Positions 28,585 to 37,075 of a stretch of DNA of 64,000 nt are shown here, in pieces; within the stretch, counting starts at the first letter, position 1; each line of letters starts with the position of its first letter. A model generated the notes under the pieces. That model was not told where the DNA came from, ran no database searches, and saw only the letters and a list, made by a program, of their open reading frames with translations. Source of the stretch: Spirosoma linguale DSM 74 (lineage in GTDB: Bacteria > Bacteroidota > Bacteroidia > Cytophagales > Spirosomataceae); contig CP001769.1 of assembly GCA_000024525.1 (NCBI GenBank), positions 1,412,001-1,476,000 of the forward strand, written 5' to 3'. The translations under genes were made by a program, and so were the position numbers.

Positions 28585-29478
28585 ATGCGTAATTTCACTT
28601 TGCTGGTTTTAGGGCTGGCGTTCACTGCGTGTAAACTCAATGTACCCAGTGTATATGATGTAAATTTTACATCAGATCCAACAGTAGCCCCCGTTGCACC
28701 AGGTCAAATTGATGAAGCTTCCGGAATGGTTGATAGCCGAAGTCAGCCGGGTAATATCTGGATTGAACAGGACAGCGGCAGCCCCGCCGAACTGGCCCTG
28801 TTAGGGTACGACGGGACCGTTAAAGGGAAAATTTCCGTGCCATCCATCCAGAATCGGGATTGGGAGGAACTGTCTGTTGGACCAGGGCCGAAGGATGGTA
28901 CGAACTACCTGTATATAGGCGACATTGGCGACAACAATGCCCAGTACGAAACCTGCCAGATTTACCGTATACCTGAGCCCGCAAACCTACAGTCGCCTAT
29001 TGCTGTTAGTGACATCGGCCGTATCGACTTCCGCTACCCGCTGGGACCACGTGATGCGGAAGCTATGTTTGTTGACCCGCAAACCAAAGACATATACATC
29101 ATCTCCAAACGGGAAGAAAAAGTACATCTGTACGGACTGGCCTACCCACAAAGTACCAACAGCTTAATTACAGCGCAGGATTTTGGCGAGCTGCCTTCTT
29201 TTGGCGGTGGTTTGCCGAACTACGTAACCGGTGCATCCATTTCGCCCGATGGCCGCGAAATTCTGCTCAGAACATACACTTCCATGTATTACTGGAAGCG
29301 GGATGCCGGGCAAAGCATTGCCGATGCTATGCAGTACGGCACCCGGCGCTCATTGGCTATTCGTCTGGAGCCGCAGGGCGAAGCCGTTTGTTTCGACAAA
29401 GACGCCAAAGGCTTCTTCACCATTAGTGAAAAAGCAAATGCAGCCTCAGTGAACTTATATTACTATGCTAAAAAATAG
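28585..29478 (+). CDS. Lipoprotein with beta-propeller-like repeats, unknown function
   Basis: The 297 residues start with a lipoprotein signal (MRNFTLLVLGLAFTAC). The mature part has repeated strand-turn units: GQIDEASGMVDSRS, NIWIEQDSGSPAELALLGYDG, DWEELSVGPG, NYLYIGDIGDN, DAEAMFVDPQTKDIYIISKR, ASISPDGREILLRTYTSMYYW. These look like a six-bladed propeller. It would sit in a membrane facing the periplasm or outside. I do not recognise a catalytic motif or a close named family. It lies 200 bp after the PAS kinase and 64 bp before the antiporter gene, so a functional link is possible but unproven. Confidence 0.75.
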   Translation: MRNFTLLVLGLAFTACKLNVPSVYDVNFTSDPTVAPVAPGQIDEASGMVDSRSQPGNIWIEQDSGSPAELALLGYDGTVKGKISVPSIQNRDWEELSVGPGPKDGTNYLYIGDIGDNNAQYETCQIYRIPEPANLQSPIAVSDIGRIDFRYPLGPRDAEAMFVDPQTKDIYIISKREEKVHLYGLAYPQSTNSLITAQDFGELPSFGGGLPNYVTGASISPDGREILLRTYTSMYYWKRDAGQSIADAMQYGTRRSLAIRLEPQGEAVCFDKDAKGFFTISEKANAASVNLYYYAKK

Positions 29479-29542
29479 GAGAGTTGTTGGCAGCGTGCGC
29501 GGGGTAATGGTCTGAAATAAATGCAATCAGTTAACTTGCCGC

Positions 29543-30724
29543 ATGGATTCATCGATTTTAATTATAGTCCTGAGTTTATCGGTATTAATTTCCTACGCCT
29601 TTGACTTATTCAGCAGTCGCTTTAAGACGCCTTCCGTTTTGCTGCTGCTGCTGCTGGGAATGCTGACAAGACAGGCAACGGCGTACTTCGATGTTCAGGT
29701 GCCCTACGTCAATGCCATCCTGCCAACACTTGGTACCCTTGGCTTGATTCTGATTGTACTGGAAGGTGGTCTTGATATCGAACTCAACGCCGACCGGCTA
29801 AGTGTTTTACGACGAACCCTGCTGGCGTCTCTGCTGGCTATTGCAGGTGGTACGCTGCTCATGGCCGGTACCCTTTACCTACTGCTGAACGACTCCTTCT
29901 ATCATTGCCTGATTGCGGCATTGCCATTCTCCATCATCAGCAGTACCGTGACGGTGCAAAATGTGGAACAACTCTCAACCGACCAGCGCGAATACGCCAT
30001 TCACGAATCGGCTTTTGCCAGTATTCTGGGGATTATGGGGTACAACTTCCTGGTTTTAAGCCAGGGTTCCGTGCTGGGGGCCGTCTGGCTTTTCACGCGC
30101 GACACGCTGGTAATGGCCCTTATTTCGCTATTGTGCTGTTTTCTGCTGCTGTATCTGATTGGTCGGATTAACCACCGAATCAAATTTCTGCCCATCATCT
30201 CCGTGTTGTTTCTTGTGTATGCGTTGGCCGAAATCAACCATCTGTCGTCGTTGCTGCTGATTCTGATCTTCGGGCTTTTTCTGAACAACACGGAACTGTT
30301 TATAAGGGGGCGGCTGAGCCTGATTTTGAAAAATGACTTATTCGAGAAAGAACTTGATCAGCTTAAAAACCTGACGGCCGAGGGCTCCTTTGTAGTCCGG
30401 ACATTTTTTTACCTAATCCTAGGCTATGCGGCCATCCCCTCCGAATTAGTGGACGTTGACGCGCTGATCGTGAGCGCACTGTTCATCCTGATAATTCTTG
30501 TCTGGCGCTGGGTTACTCTCCGGCTTACGTACTGGGGAACATCGAGTCCGTTGTTATGGATTGCCCCCCGAGGATTGATCACGGTTTTGCTTTACTTGAA
30601 CATCCCGGAAAATTTACGGCTACAGGGCTTTCGCGAGGGTATTCCTACCATCGTTGTTGTGCTTTCTTCTTTGGTGGTTATGCTCGGAGTGCTGTCGTAC
30701 AAGCCTGCAAAAGCAACCCGATGA
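29543..30724 (+). CDS. Cation:proton antiporter-like membrane protein (CPA family)
   Basis: The 393 residues are almost entirely hydrophobic, with about 11-12 helices in the arrangement of the CPA/Na+-H+ exchanger superfamily (VLLLLLLGMLTRQ; TLGTLGLILIVLEGGLDIEL; LIAALPFSIISSTVTVQNVEQLS). At the segment equivalent to the family ion-binding motif GESxxND, the sequence reads HESAFASILG, so the Asn-Asp pair is absent. It may belong to a divergent subfamily with another binding residue, or may not transport protons in the usual way. There is no regulatory C-terminal domain. It converges with a tiny HEXXH protein gene only 8 bp away. Confidence 0.75.
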   Translation: MDSSILIIVLSLSVLISYAFDLFSSRFKTPSVLLLLLLGMLTRQATAYFDVQVPYVNAILPTLGTLGLILIVLEGGLDIELNADRLSVLRRTLLASLLAIAGGTLLMAGTLYLLLNDSFYHCLIAALPFSIISSTVTVQNVEQLSTDQREYAIHESAFASILGIMGYNFLVLSQGSVLGAVWLFTRDTLVMALISLLCCFLLLYLIGRINHRIKFLPIISVLFLVYALAEINHLSSLLLILIFGLFLNNTELFIRGRLSLILKNDLFEKELDQLKNLTAEGSFVVRTFFYLILGYAAIPSELVDVDALIVSALFILIILVWRWVTLRLTYWGTSSPLLWIAPRGLITVLLYLNIPENLRLQGFREGIPTIVVVLSSLVVMLGVLSYKPAKATR

Positions 30725-30732
30725 TAGCTGAC

Positions 30733-31080
30733 TCAGTAAGCATTCCGGGTTAAGTAGGGCCAGAAAGACCACCACCGGCGGGATTGCAAATACTGTAGAT
30801 CATTTTCGTGAGCGAATGCTTCCCGCTCGAAACTTATGTTTCGGTAAGCCCGGTAATGGTGTCGGTACTGAAGTCGGCGGATGAGGTATTCGAGGAAATA
30901 CCACAGATAAAACGGAACAATGGCTAACTCGGCCTGCTGGCGCAGATGAATGCGCTCGTGGTTAAGCAGGGTAGGGTCGGGTTTGCTGTGCTTGACCAGG
31001 ATGAAGGGAAAAAGGGCCATCCCGTCGGGGCCAAGAGACGAAATACGAACTACAAACATAAATCGACCAACGTTCACCAT
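30733..31080 (-). CDS. Small HEXXH protein, gluzincin-like (minigluzincin-like)
   Basis: The 115-residue protein carries HERIH near residue 42 in the sequence LNHERIHLRQQAEL and a downstream helix FEREAFAHEND, which could supply the third zinc ligand Glu. That arrangement (HEXXH, about 40 residues, Glu) resembles gluzincin metallopeptidases reduced to the catalytic core, as in minigluzincins or the M56 core. A hydrophobic stretch (LAIVPFYLWYFLEYL) lies between. An alternative start is Met8. Whether it is an active peptidase, a latent one or only a zinc-binding protein is unknown. It is convergent with the antiporter gene. Confidence 0.6.
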   Translation of the reverse strand: MVNVGRFMFVVRISSLGPDGMALFPFILVKHSKPDPTLLNHERIHLRQQAELAIVPFYLWYFLEYLIRRLQYRHHYRAYRNISFEREAFAHENDLQYLQSRRWWSFWPYLTRNAY

Positions 31081-31154
31081 TAATTAACACGAATTATGAG
31101 CAAAAGTGCTCATCTCCATAAAAAAGACATTCACCAGTCGAGTGCGCTTCCTCT

Positions 31155-32450
31155 ATGACTCTATTACTCGCTCTTCTCTTCATAATCGGGTATGTTCTGA
31201 TCACCCTTGAACACCCAATAAAAGTTAACAAAACCGCAACCGCGCTGATTACGGGCGTTGCCTGCTGGGTCGCCTATGCCTTGCTGAATACAGAGATCGA
31301 CCTTGTTGGTGAGCAGCTAAAGCACCATCTGGCCGATACGGCCGAAATCTTGTTCTTCCTGATGGGGGCCATGACGGTGGTCGAATTGATTGATGTGCAT
31401 GATGGCTTCACCCTCATAACTGATCGCATCGCCAGTCGCAACATGCGAACGCTGCTCTGGATCATCAGTATCCTGGCCTTTTTCATGTCGGCTTTGCTGG
31501 ATAACCTCACCACGTCTATCGTCATGGTATCGGTTGTTCGCAAGCTTATCAAAAATGCCGAAGACCGGCGTATCATGGCAGGTATGATTATCATTGCGGC
31601 CAATGCCGGTGGTGCCTGGTCGCCCATTGGCGACGTGACAACAACGATGCTCTGGATTGGTGGGCATATAACCTCGTTCCATATTATCCGTTCAATGCTG
31701 TTACCGAGTCTGGTTTCGCTGCTGGTTCCACTAGCCCTGCTGACCCGACTCTACAAACCCTCACCAGAAAATAAACCGGCACGGGAGCAGGCTGGTATCA
31801 GCCGTCCGTATGTGACACCTACTGCCCGACGCGAACGCCGGACTATGCTGGCCATTGGGCTGGGAGGCATGGTGTTCGTTCCTATTTTCAAAACGGTCAC
31901 CCATTTGCCGCCGTATATGGGCATGATGTTGGTGCTGGGAATTATCTGGGTAGCTTCCGAAATACTCCACAGTGAGAAAGATGAAGCCGAACGCAAGAAA
32001 TTCACGGCCGCCTATGCGCTCAGCCGAATCGACACATCCAGCATTCTTTTCTTTCTGGGTATCCTGCTGGCCGTGGGCTCACTGGAAGCAACGGGTATAT
32101 TGAGGTCGCTGGCAGCTTCGCTGAGCCAGTCGGTTGGCAATGTAGATGTGATAATCTTCTTAATCGGAGCCGTATCGGCGGTAGTCGACAATGTCCCTAT
32201 CGTGGCCGCTACTATGGGAATGTTCGATATGCAGAGCTATCCGGTCGATGCCAAATTATGGACATTCCTGGCGTATTGTGGCGGTACAGGCGGAAGTTTG
32301 CTCGTTATTGGGTCCGCTGCGGGTGTAGCCGTTATGGGCATGGAAAAACTGGCTTTTGGCTGGTATCTGCGTAAAATAAGCTGGCTGGCGCTAATTGGTT
32401 ATATAGCTGGCGCACTGGTTTATCTGGCTGGTTTTGCCCTGCTAGCGTAA
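31155..32450 (+). CDS. nhaD: NhaD-type sodium/proton antiporter
   Basis: The 431-residue ion-transporter-superfamily protein has about 12 helices. Characteristic segments are LEHPIKVNKTATALITG at the N-terminus, VVELIDVHDGFTLITDRI, SALLDNLTTSIVMVSVVRK, NAGGAWSPIGDVTTTMLWI and VDNVPIVAATMGMF. These match the NhaD family, which exchanges Na+ or Li+ for protons at alkaline pH in the inner membrane. It stands alone with 75-80 bp gaps and lies close to a second, unrelated antiporter gene. Confidence 0.92.
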   Translation: MTLLLALLFIIGYVLITLEHPIKVNKTATALITGVACWVAYALLNTEIDLVGEQLKHHLADTAEILFFLMGAMTVVELIDVHDGFTLITDRIASRNMRTLLWIISILAFFMSALLDNLTTSIVMVSVVRKLIKNAEDRRIMAGMIIIAANAGGAWSPIGDVTTTMLWIGGHITSFHIIRSMLLPSLVSLLVPLALLTRLYKPSPENKPAREQAGISRPYVTPTARRERRTMLAIGLGGMVFVPIFKTVTHLPPYMGMMLVLGIIWVASEILHSEKDEAERKKFTAAYALSRIDTSSILFFLGILLAVGSLEATGILRSLAASLSQSVGNVDVIIFLIGAVSAVVDNVPIVAATMGMFDMQSYPVDAKLWTFLAYCGGTGGSLLVIGSAAGVAVMGMEKLAFGWYLRKISWLALIGYIAGALVYLAGFALLA

Positions 32451-32530
32451 CCGCTCATCAAGTCGTAGTTGTAGCTAATCAAATTATGAGCTAACTAGCC
32501 TCTTTAATCCTAACTATTCGTTGAAAAACC

Positions 32531-33241
32531 ATGAAAAAACTAGTACTAATCGCTGGCCTGGCAGCCTTATCCTGGCAATCCGTAATTGCTCAGACAACAC
32601 CAACAGCCGACGAAGTGGTCGATAAATACATTGCGGCTATTGGAGGGAAGGATGCGCTTATGAAAGTGACCGACATGACGACCAGCATGTCCAGCGAAGG
32701 GCAGATGGGTGCTATTATGATAACGCGCAAGCAGAAACTGCCTAACCTGTTTTCAATGGTAATCAACGCCAATGGTATGGAGGTAATGAAACAAACTGGC
32801 GACGGAACCAAGATTGCCATGGGAGGTATGCAGGGCAGCCGTACCATTGACGGGGCCGCAGCCAAGCAGATGACCGTTATGAATGTGCTCTTTCCGGAAC
32901 TTCATTATGCCGAAAACGGGGTGAAAACAACCCTTATGGGTACGGAGAAAGTAGATGGCAAAGACACTTACAAGCTTAGCCATACTACAGAGGATGGAGC
33001 TACAACCTGGACTGACAATTTCGACATCACGACCGGGCTGAAAGTGCAGGCCATCACAACGGCAAAGTCGCCCCAGGGTGAAATGAAGTCGACCATGAGC
33101 TACAGTGACTACAAAGACGTAAATGGTATTAAAATTCCGATGACCATTCTCCAGCAGTCGCCCAGAGGGCCAATGACCATGACGGTCGATAACGTCAAGA
33201 TCAACAAAGGCCTGAAAGATTCCGATTTTACGATAAAATAG
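32531..33241 (+). CDS. Periplasmic LolA/LppX-like lipoprotein-sorting-type protein
   Basis: The 236-residue protein has a signal peptide (MKKLVLIAGLAALSWQSVIAQ). The helix TADEVVDKYIAAIGGKDALMKV is followed by antiparallel strands: QKLPNLFSMVINANGMEVM, GTEKVDGKDTYKLSHT, WTDNFDITTGLKVQAIT, SYSDYKDVNGIKIPMTI. This is the pattern of the half-barrel LolA/LppX-like fold, often annotated outer membrane lipoprotein-sorting protein or, loosely, zinc protease. It probably binds a lipid or lipoprotein in the periplasm. It lies alone before a strong terminator. Confidence 0.75.
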   Translation: MKKLVLIAGLAALSWQSVIAQTTPTADEVVDKYIAAIGGKDALMKVTDMTTSMSSEGQMGAIMITRKQKLPNLFSMVINANGMEVMKQTGDGTKIAMGGMQGSRTIDGAAAKQMTVMNVLFPELHYAENGVKTTLMGTEKVDGKDTYKLSHTTEDGATTWTDNFDITTGLKVQAITTAKSPQGEMKSTMSYSDYKDVNGIKIPMTILQQSPRGPMTMTVDNVKINKGLKDSDFTIK

Positions 33242-33265
33242 ACTGGTTGATGTCCCGCTAAGGAC

Positions 33266-33296
33266 AACTGGCTCCGGGTTTTACCCGGAGCCAGTT
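33266..33296. terminator. Intrinsic terminator between convergent genes
   Basis: AACTGGCTCCGGGT (33266-33279) pairs perfectly with 33283-33296 around a TTT loop, followed by ATTTTAT. It lies between the LolA-like gene and the end of the leftward winged-helix gene. Confidence 0.9.
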
Positions 33297-33299
33297 ATT

Positions 33300-33599
33300 T
33301 TATAGGCCTTTGATAAACGCTTCAAGCGCATTCAGGTGGTCCGAAAACGCCTGCTGCCCGGCCTGCGTAGCCGAGTAGGTAGTATTGGGCTTTCGGCCGA
33401 TGAATTGTTTTTGTACGGCTACATAACCCGATTCCTCCAGGGCACGCAGGTGGGTAGCGAGGTTGCCATCGGTCAGGCCGAGTAACTCTTTAAGCGCGTT
33501 AAAACTCATCAGATCATTAACCATCAGGACCGACATGATGCTTAGCCGCGCTTTGCTTTCAAAGGCTTTATTGAACTGTGCCAGCAAATCTGTCTTCAT
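33300..33599 (-). CDS. Winged-helix transcriptional regulator (HTH_34/MarR-like)
   Basis: The 99-residue single-domain protein has a winged helix: SKARLSIMSVLMVNDLMSFNALKELLGLTDGNLATHLRALEESGYVAVQK, followed by a wing (FIGRKPNTTYSAT) and a dimerisation helix. This matches the small regulators with a winged-helix DNA-binding domain that accompany membrane proteins in Bacteroidota. Its start overlaps the stop of the upstream membrane gene (ATGA), so the two are translationally coupled. It may control its own operon; a candidate operator lies at 35382-35400. Confidence 0.85.
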   Translation of the reverse strand: MKTDLLAQFNKAFESKARLSIMSVLMVNDLMSFNALKELLGLTDGNLATHLRALEESGYVAVQKQFIGRKPNTTYSATQAGQQAFSDHLNALEAFIKGL

Positions 33600-34249
33600 G
33601 CGGTGAGGGTTCGTTCGTATTTGTAATACATGGCCAGGCCATATATAATGTGCAGCACACCAAAGCCAACAGCCCAGGTCAATAAATTATATCCCGGCAA
33701 AAAAAGGGATAATAAACCTAGCCCAATTTCGCAATAAGCCAGCGACTCTACATCGCGCAGGGTGTATTTACTGCCATTGAGCAGGGCAAGTCCATAAAAA
33801 ATCAGGGTTACCGGAAACGTCAGCCAAATCAGGTTGTATTGCAGCAACGCCAGGCAAAAAATGCCGCCCGTTGCCAATGGAACAAACATGGCCCGGAGAA
33901 GTCGCTGCGATGATTGATTCCAAACGGTTTGCCCTTGCCGCCGGGCCTGGCGAACGGTAAAGTAAGTGCCCGAAAGCAGCGCCAGTACCAGAACAACAAG
34001 CCCTACCGTTACCAGAAATTGACGAATATCCTGCTTACTGAGATCAGTGTGGTAATCGCCTGCGCCGTTGGACAAAAAAGCGTCAAATAAGTCTGTCTGT
34101 ATCCGCATCGAAACAACAAAGGCACCTGCCAGCGCAATCAGTCCCGCCGAAACGCCCGACAAACCGCTTAGGGACAGGAATTTTGAGGATCGTTCCATCA
34201 GGCTGCGGATTTCCGTCAGCGTTTGCAGATGTTCGCGCGATTCGTACAT
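33596..34249 (-). CDS. Inner-membrane protein, unknown function, partner of winged-helix regulator
   Basis: The 217-residue protein has a cytosolic N-terminus (MYESREHLQTLTEIRSLMERSSKF) and about six membrane helices (LSGVSAGLIALAGAFVV; FLVTVGLVVLVLALLSGTYF; FVPLATGGIFCLALLQYN; FPVTLIFYGLALLNG; YCEIGLGLLSLFLPGYNLL). It overlaps the winged-helix gene by 4 bp. Such pairs are common in Bacteroidota, the membrane protein perhaps modulating the regulator. No catalytic motif is visible. Confidence 0.75.
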   Translation of the reverse strand: MYESREHLQTLTEIRSLMERSSKFLSLSGLSGVSAGLIALAGAFVVSMRIQTDLFDAFLSNGAGDYHTDLSKQDIRQFLVTVGLVVLVLALLSGTYFTVRQARRQGQTVWNQSSQRLLRAMFVPLATGGIFCLALLQYNLIWLTFPVTLIFYGLALLNGSKYTLRDVESLAYCEIGLGLLSLFLPGYNLLTWAVGFGVLHIIYGLAMYYKYERTLTA

Positions 34250-34296
34250 GAGATAAAGGTAAAAGGTTAACTAATCGATTGATTATGAGTAAGGGT

Positions 34297-34665
34297 TTAA
34301 AAGAAAATAGCCAGTAGATGGCTACCGATAATAATCAGTCCCGCGAGCACCGCCGTAATGGTTAAAATAAGTACAGCACCCGACGACAAATCTTTGATGG
34401 CTTTGATTTGCGGATGCAAGCCGTGTGATACAAAATCGCAGAGTTTTTCGATGGCGGTATTAAAGGCCTCAGCAGCCCAGACCAGACCAATTTGGGTAAT
34501 GATAATAGCCCACTCGATCCGGCTTAAAGACAGAGCAAAACCAGCAATGACCACTACGCCCGCAACCAGCAGATGCACTTTGGCATTATTTTCAAAGCGA
34601 AATAAATCCAGAATACCCTGCCCGGCAAACCGAAAGCTGCGAAACACTTTACGGATATCAATCAT
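34297..34665 (-). CDS. dgkA: Diacylglycerol/undecaprenol kinase family protein
   Basis: The 122-residue protein has three membrane helices and the DgkA signatures FRFENNAKVHLL, EAFNTAIEKLCD and IKDLSSGAVLI. These small integral enzymes phosphorylate diacylglycerol, or undecaprenol in many non-enteric bacteria, to recycle a lipid carrier for wall and polysaccharide synthesis. Its start overlaps the stop of the DUF1361 gene by 4 bp (ATGA), so it is translationally coupled. Length is normal. Confidence 0.9.
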   Translation of the reverse strand: MIDIRKVFRSFRFAGQGILDLFRFENNAKVHLLVAGVVVIAGFALSLSRIEWAIIITQIGLVWAAEAFNTAIEKLCDFVSHGLHPQIKAIKDLSSGAVLILTITAVLAGLIIIGSHLLAIFF

Positions 34666-35348
34666 TTGACAAAGGTAGGGCTTGTCTTGCTCTCATGGTC
34701 GGTATACCAATAAAAGGCTACGTAAACAATAAACAGAACGAAGCCGTAGGCAATAGTTAATTTTATACTCAGATGATCATGATAGGCATGGACAATGGCC
34801 CTGGTCAATTCGGATGGAGTCGTTAAAACGTTCCAGCTGTTCCACCGGCCAACCCGGCCCAGGTAAATACCAAAACCAGACAAAACCTGACTGCCCATTA
34901 TAAATACCCAGGCTCTTAAAACTCCGGTGAGCGGTCGGAGCATTCGGTGAACGATTAGAATGGAGTAAAGTCCTGTCAGTAAGCCTGTTAAGGCAAAGAT
35001 AAAGAGCGTCATTGTATCGAACCAAAGCAAAGGCTGTTCGACGTTGCGAATATGGAACAGGTCGGTAATGATATAAGGAGCATTGGGTAAAAATGCCAGC
35101 CAGCCAGCCAGTCCAGCCGCCAGTAACCACTGATTTCGGAAACCTGCTGTTCGCAAGTCACGGAGAACCAGCACCACACCCAGTGGGAACCAGGCCAGAA
35201 TCAGGTTCCATATAAGCATGACAAAAAACCACCAGTTGCCGGTCAATAAGCCTCGGGTGGTGACCAGAATCAGCCCCGTGAGTGTAAGTAATAACAGAGC
35301 CTGGAGGCTTTTGCCCGAGCGGTTGCCAGAGAAGTGAGTCTGATTCAT
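34662..35348 (-). CDS. DUF1361 membrane protein
   Basis: The 228-residue protein has about six to seven membrane helices. The DUF1361 hallmarks are WNLILAWFPLGVVLVL, FLPNAPYIITDLFHI and GFGIYLGRVGRWNSWNV. Function is unknown. It is the first gene of a leftward set: DUF1361, dgkA (4-bp overlap), membrane protein (47-bp gap), winged-helix regulator (4-bp overlap). A 19-bp palindrome lies 34 bp upstream of its start. Confidence 0.9.
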   Translation of the reverse strand: MNQTHFSGNRSGKSLQALLLLTLTGLILVTTRGLLTGNWWFFVMLIWNLILAWFPLGVVLVLRDLRTAGFRNQWLLAAGLAGWLAFLPNAPYIITDLFHIRNVEQPLLWFDTMTLFIFALTGLLTGLYSILIVHRMLRPLTGVLRAWVFIMGSQVLSGFGIYLGRVGRWNSWNVLTTPSELTRAIVHAYHDHLSIKLTIAYGFVLFIVYVAFYWYTDHESKTSPTFVK

Positions 35349-35661
35349 GTGAGCAGAAAATAAAAATTTGATTTATTAAAGTACTTTGTTTTGCAAAGTA
35401 AAAGATAAACCAGTATTCTATCTACCATACAGACGAAAATAATTTCATTCGTTTAAGATTAAACCAATCAGGCACCGACACCGGCAGATGCATCGCCTAT
35501 CTCTATCTGAATATTTTAATGTGAACCAGTAAACCATATAGGCAGAACAGTATATATCTTTAAGATGCCATCCTGAGAAAGGATTTATGCTTGTTGCCTG
35601 TATTTCTTCATCTTGTTTAAGGTGTTTTCTCTACTTGTTTTATTGGAATAATAAGTAACTC
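35349..35661. other. Intergenic region between divergent operons
   Basis: These 313 AT-rich bases lie between the leftward DUF1361 gene and the rightward DUF1800 gene. Apart from the palindrome at 35382-35400, no exact promoter box, hairpin or ORF was recognised. Confidence 0.5.
35382..35400. promoter_or_regulatory. Palindromic candidate operator upstream of the DUF1361 operon
   Basis: TACTTTG-TTTTG-CAAAGTA is a perfect 7-bp inverted repeat with a 5-base centre, 34-52 bp upstream of the first start codon. Its size suits a dimeric winged-helix regulator, and one is encoded as the last gene of the same leftward set. Each half also resembles a shortened -7 box (TACTTTG), so binding would block a promoter. 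Confidence 0.45.
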
Positions 35662-37023
35662 ATGATTGCCTGGAATAGTGATACAGCCCGTCATCTACTG
35701 GCTCGCTGTCTTTTTGGGTATACCCGCAGCGACGTAAGCAAGGCACTCTCATATTCGTCAATTGGCGACTTTGTGAGTAAAGAGCTACTGGCCGATATAC
35801 CTCAACCGACACCCGTAAACAGTTGGGTGACAGAAACGCCGATTGCCAACAACGGTGCGGTAAATAGCCTGCGTTACAAGGAGCTAACTACCTGGTGGTT
35901 GAATCGGATGCTGACAGAAAACACCTCCATGCAGGAAAAAATGGTGCTTTTCTGGCATAACCACTTCGTGTCTGATCGGGTTAAGGTCAGTTATCCGCAA
36001 CATATGTACCAGCAGAATGCGTTGTTTCGTATGCACGCATTCGGTGATTTTCGGCAGTTTACCAAAGACGTGACAATAAATCCCGCTATGCTGATCTACC
36101 TGGATGGGCAACGGAGCAACAAAAACGCGCCTAACGAAAATTATGGCCGCGAACTGATGGAACTTTTTACGCTGGGCATTGGCAACTACACAGAAACAGA
36201 TGTTAAGGAGGCTGCGCTTGCGCTTACAGGGTGGTCGGTGAATGGATTGAACGCCGTTTTTACAAAATCAAATTTTGCCGATAAGACCAAGACGTTCCTG
36301 GGTAAGACAGGTAATTTTACGTACACCGACATTGTCGACATCATTCTCACCAAAGATGCAGCCGCCGAATTCATCTGTCGGAAATTATACAAAGAGTTTG
36401 TCTTTTATATACCCAATGAGCCATTTGTCAGGCAGATGGCCAGCGTATTCAGGTCGGCGAATTATAGCATTCGGGCTGTCCTGCAATTTTTATTGACTTC
36501 CGACGAGTTCTTCAAACCTGAGTATCGGGGTGCTAAAATTAAAAGTCCGGCCGAACTGGTCATTGGCACCCTCAAATTTTTGGGTATTACCAAACCCGAC
36601 TTCGAATACATTGCCGATACGTCGGCCATGCTTCAGCAATATTTGTTTTTACCGCCCAATGTAGCGGGCTGGCCGGGACAGCGTAACTGGATCAGTTCAA
36701 ATACGTACCCGGCGCGGGCCGGTTACTCCGACTCGCTGGTGAATGGGCGTAAAGGTAACGGACAGAGTCTGTCCTTTAAGGTGCTCCCGCTCGACTTTGC
36801 CCGAAGCTATACTAGTGCAGAGGATGCGCCACTGTTTGTCAAAGATGTGATTGCTCAACTGCTCATTATTCTGCCAAGTGGTATGAAAGAAAAGCTATTG
36901 CTGGATACCCTTTTAGACGGAACGATTGCGGCAAACTGGTCGACTAATACGCCAATGGCTGATGTGCGCATACAAAAGCTGCTTAAAGCGGTCATGCGCC
37001 TGCCTGAATTTCAGCTAACCTGA
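35662..37023 (+). CDS. DUF1800 domain protein
   Basis: The 453-residue protein carries the DUF1800 signatures HLLARCLFGYTRSDV at the N-terminus, TTWWLNRML, QEKMVLFWHNHFVSD, NENYGRELMELFTLGIGNY, LALTGWSVNG and LFLPPNVAGWPGQRNW. The family is common beside DUF1501 genes in Bacteroidota and other phyla; the pair is co-transcribed here (52-bp gap). Biochemical function is unknown, and an extracytoplasmic redox or hydrolytic role is only suspected. No signal peptide is seen at this start. Confidence 0.92.
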   Translation: MIAWNSDTARHLLARCLFGYTRSDVSKALSYSSIGDFVSKELLADIPQPTPVNSWVTETPIANNGAVNSLRYKELTTWWLNRMLTENTSMQEKMVLFWHNHFVSDRVKVSYPQHMYQQNALFRMHAFGDFRQFTKDVTINPAMLIYLDGQRSNKNAPNENYGRELMELFTLGIGNYTETDVKEAALALTGWSVNGLNAVFTKSNFADKTKTFLGKTGNFTYTDIVDIILTKDAAAEFICRKLYKEFVFYIPNEPFVRQMASVFRSANYSIRAVLQFLLTSDEFFKPEYRGAKIKSPAELVIGTLKFLGITKPDFEYIADTSAMLQQYLFLPPNVAGWPGQRNWISSNTYPARAGYSDSLVNGRKGNGQSLSFKVLPLDFARSYTSAEDAPLFVKDVIAQLLIILPSGMKEKLLLDTLLDGTIAANWSTNTPMADVRIQKLLKAVMRLPEFQLT

Positions 37024-37075
37024 GTAGCGGGCCCCACATCGGTCAATTCGTCATTCGTGCAACTATCGAGTATCT

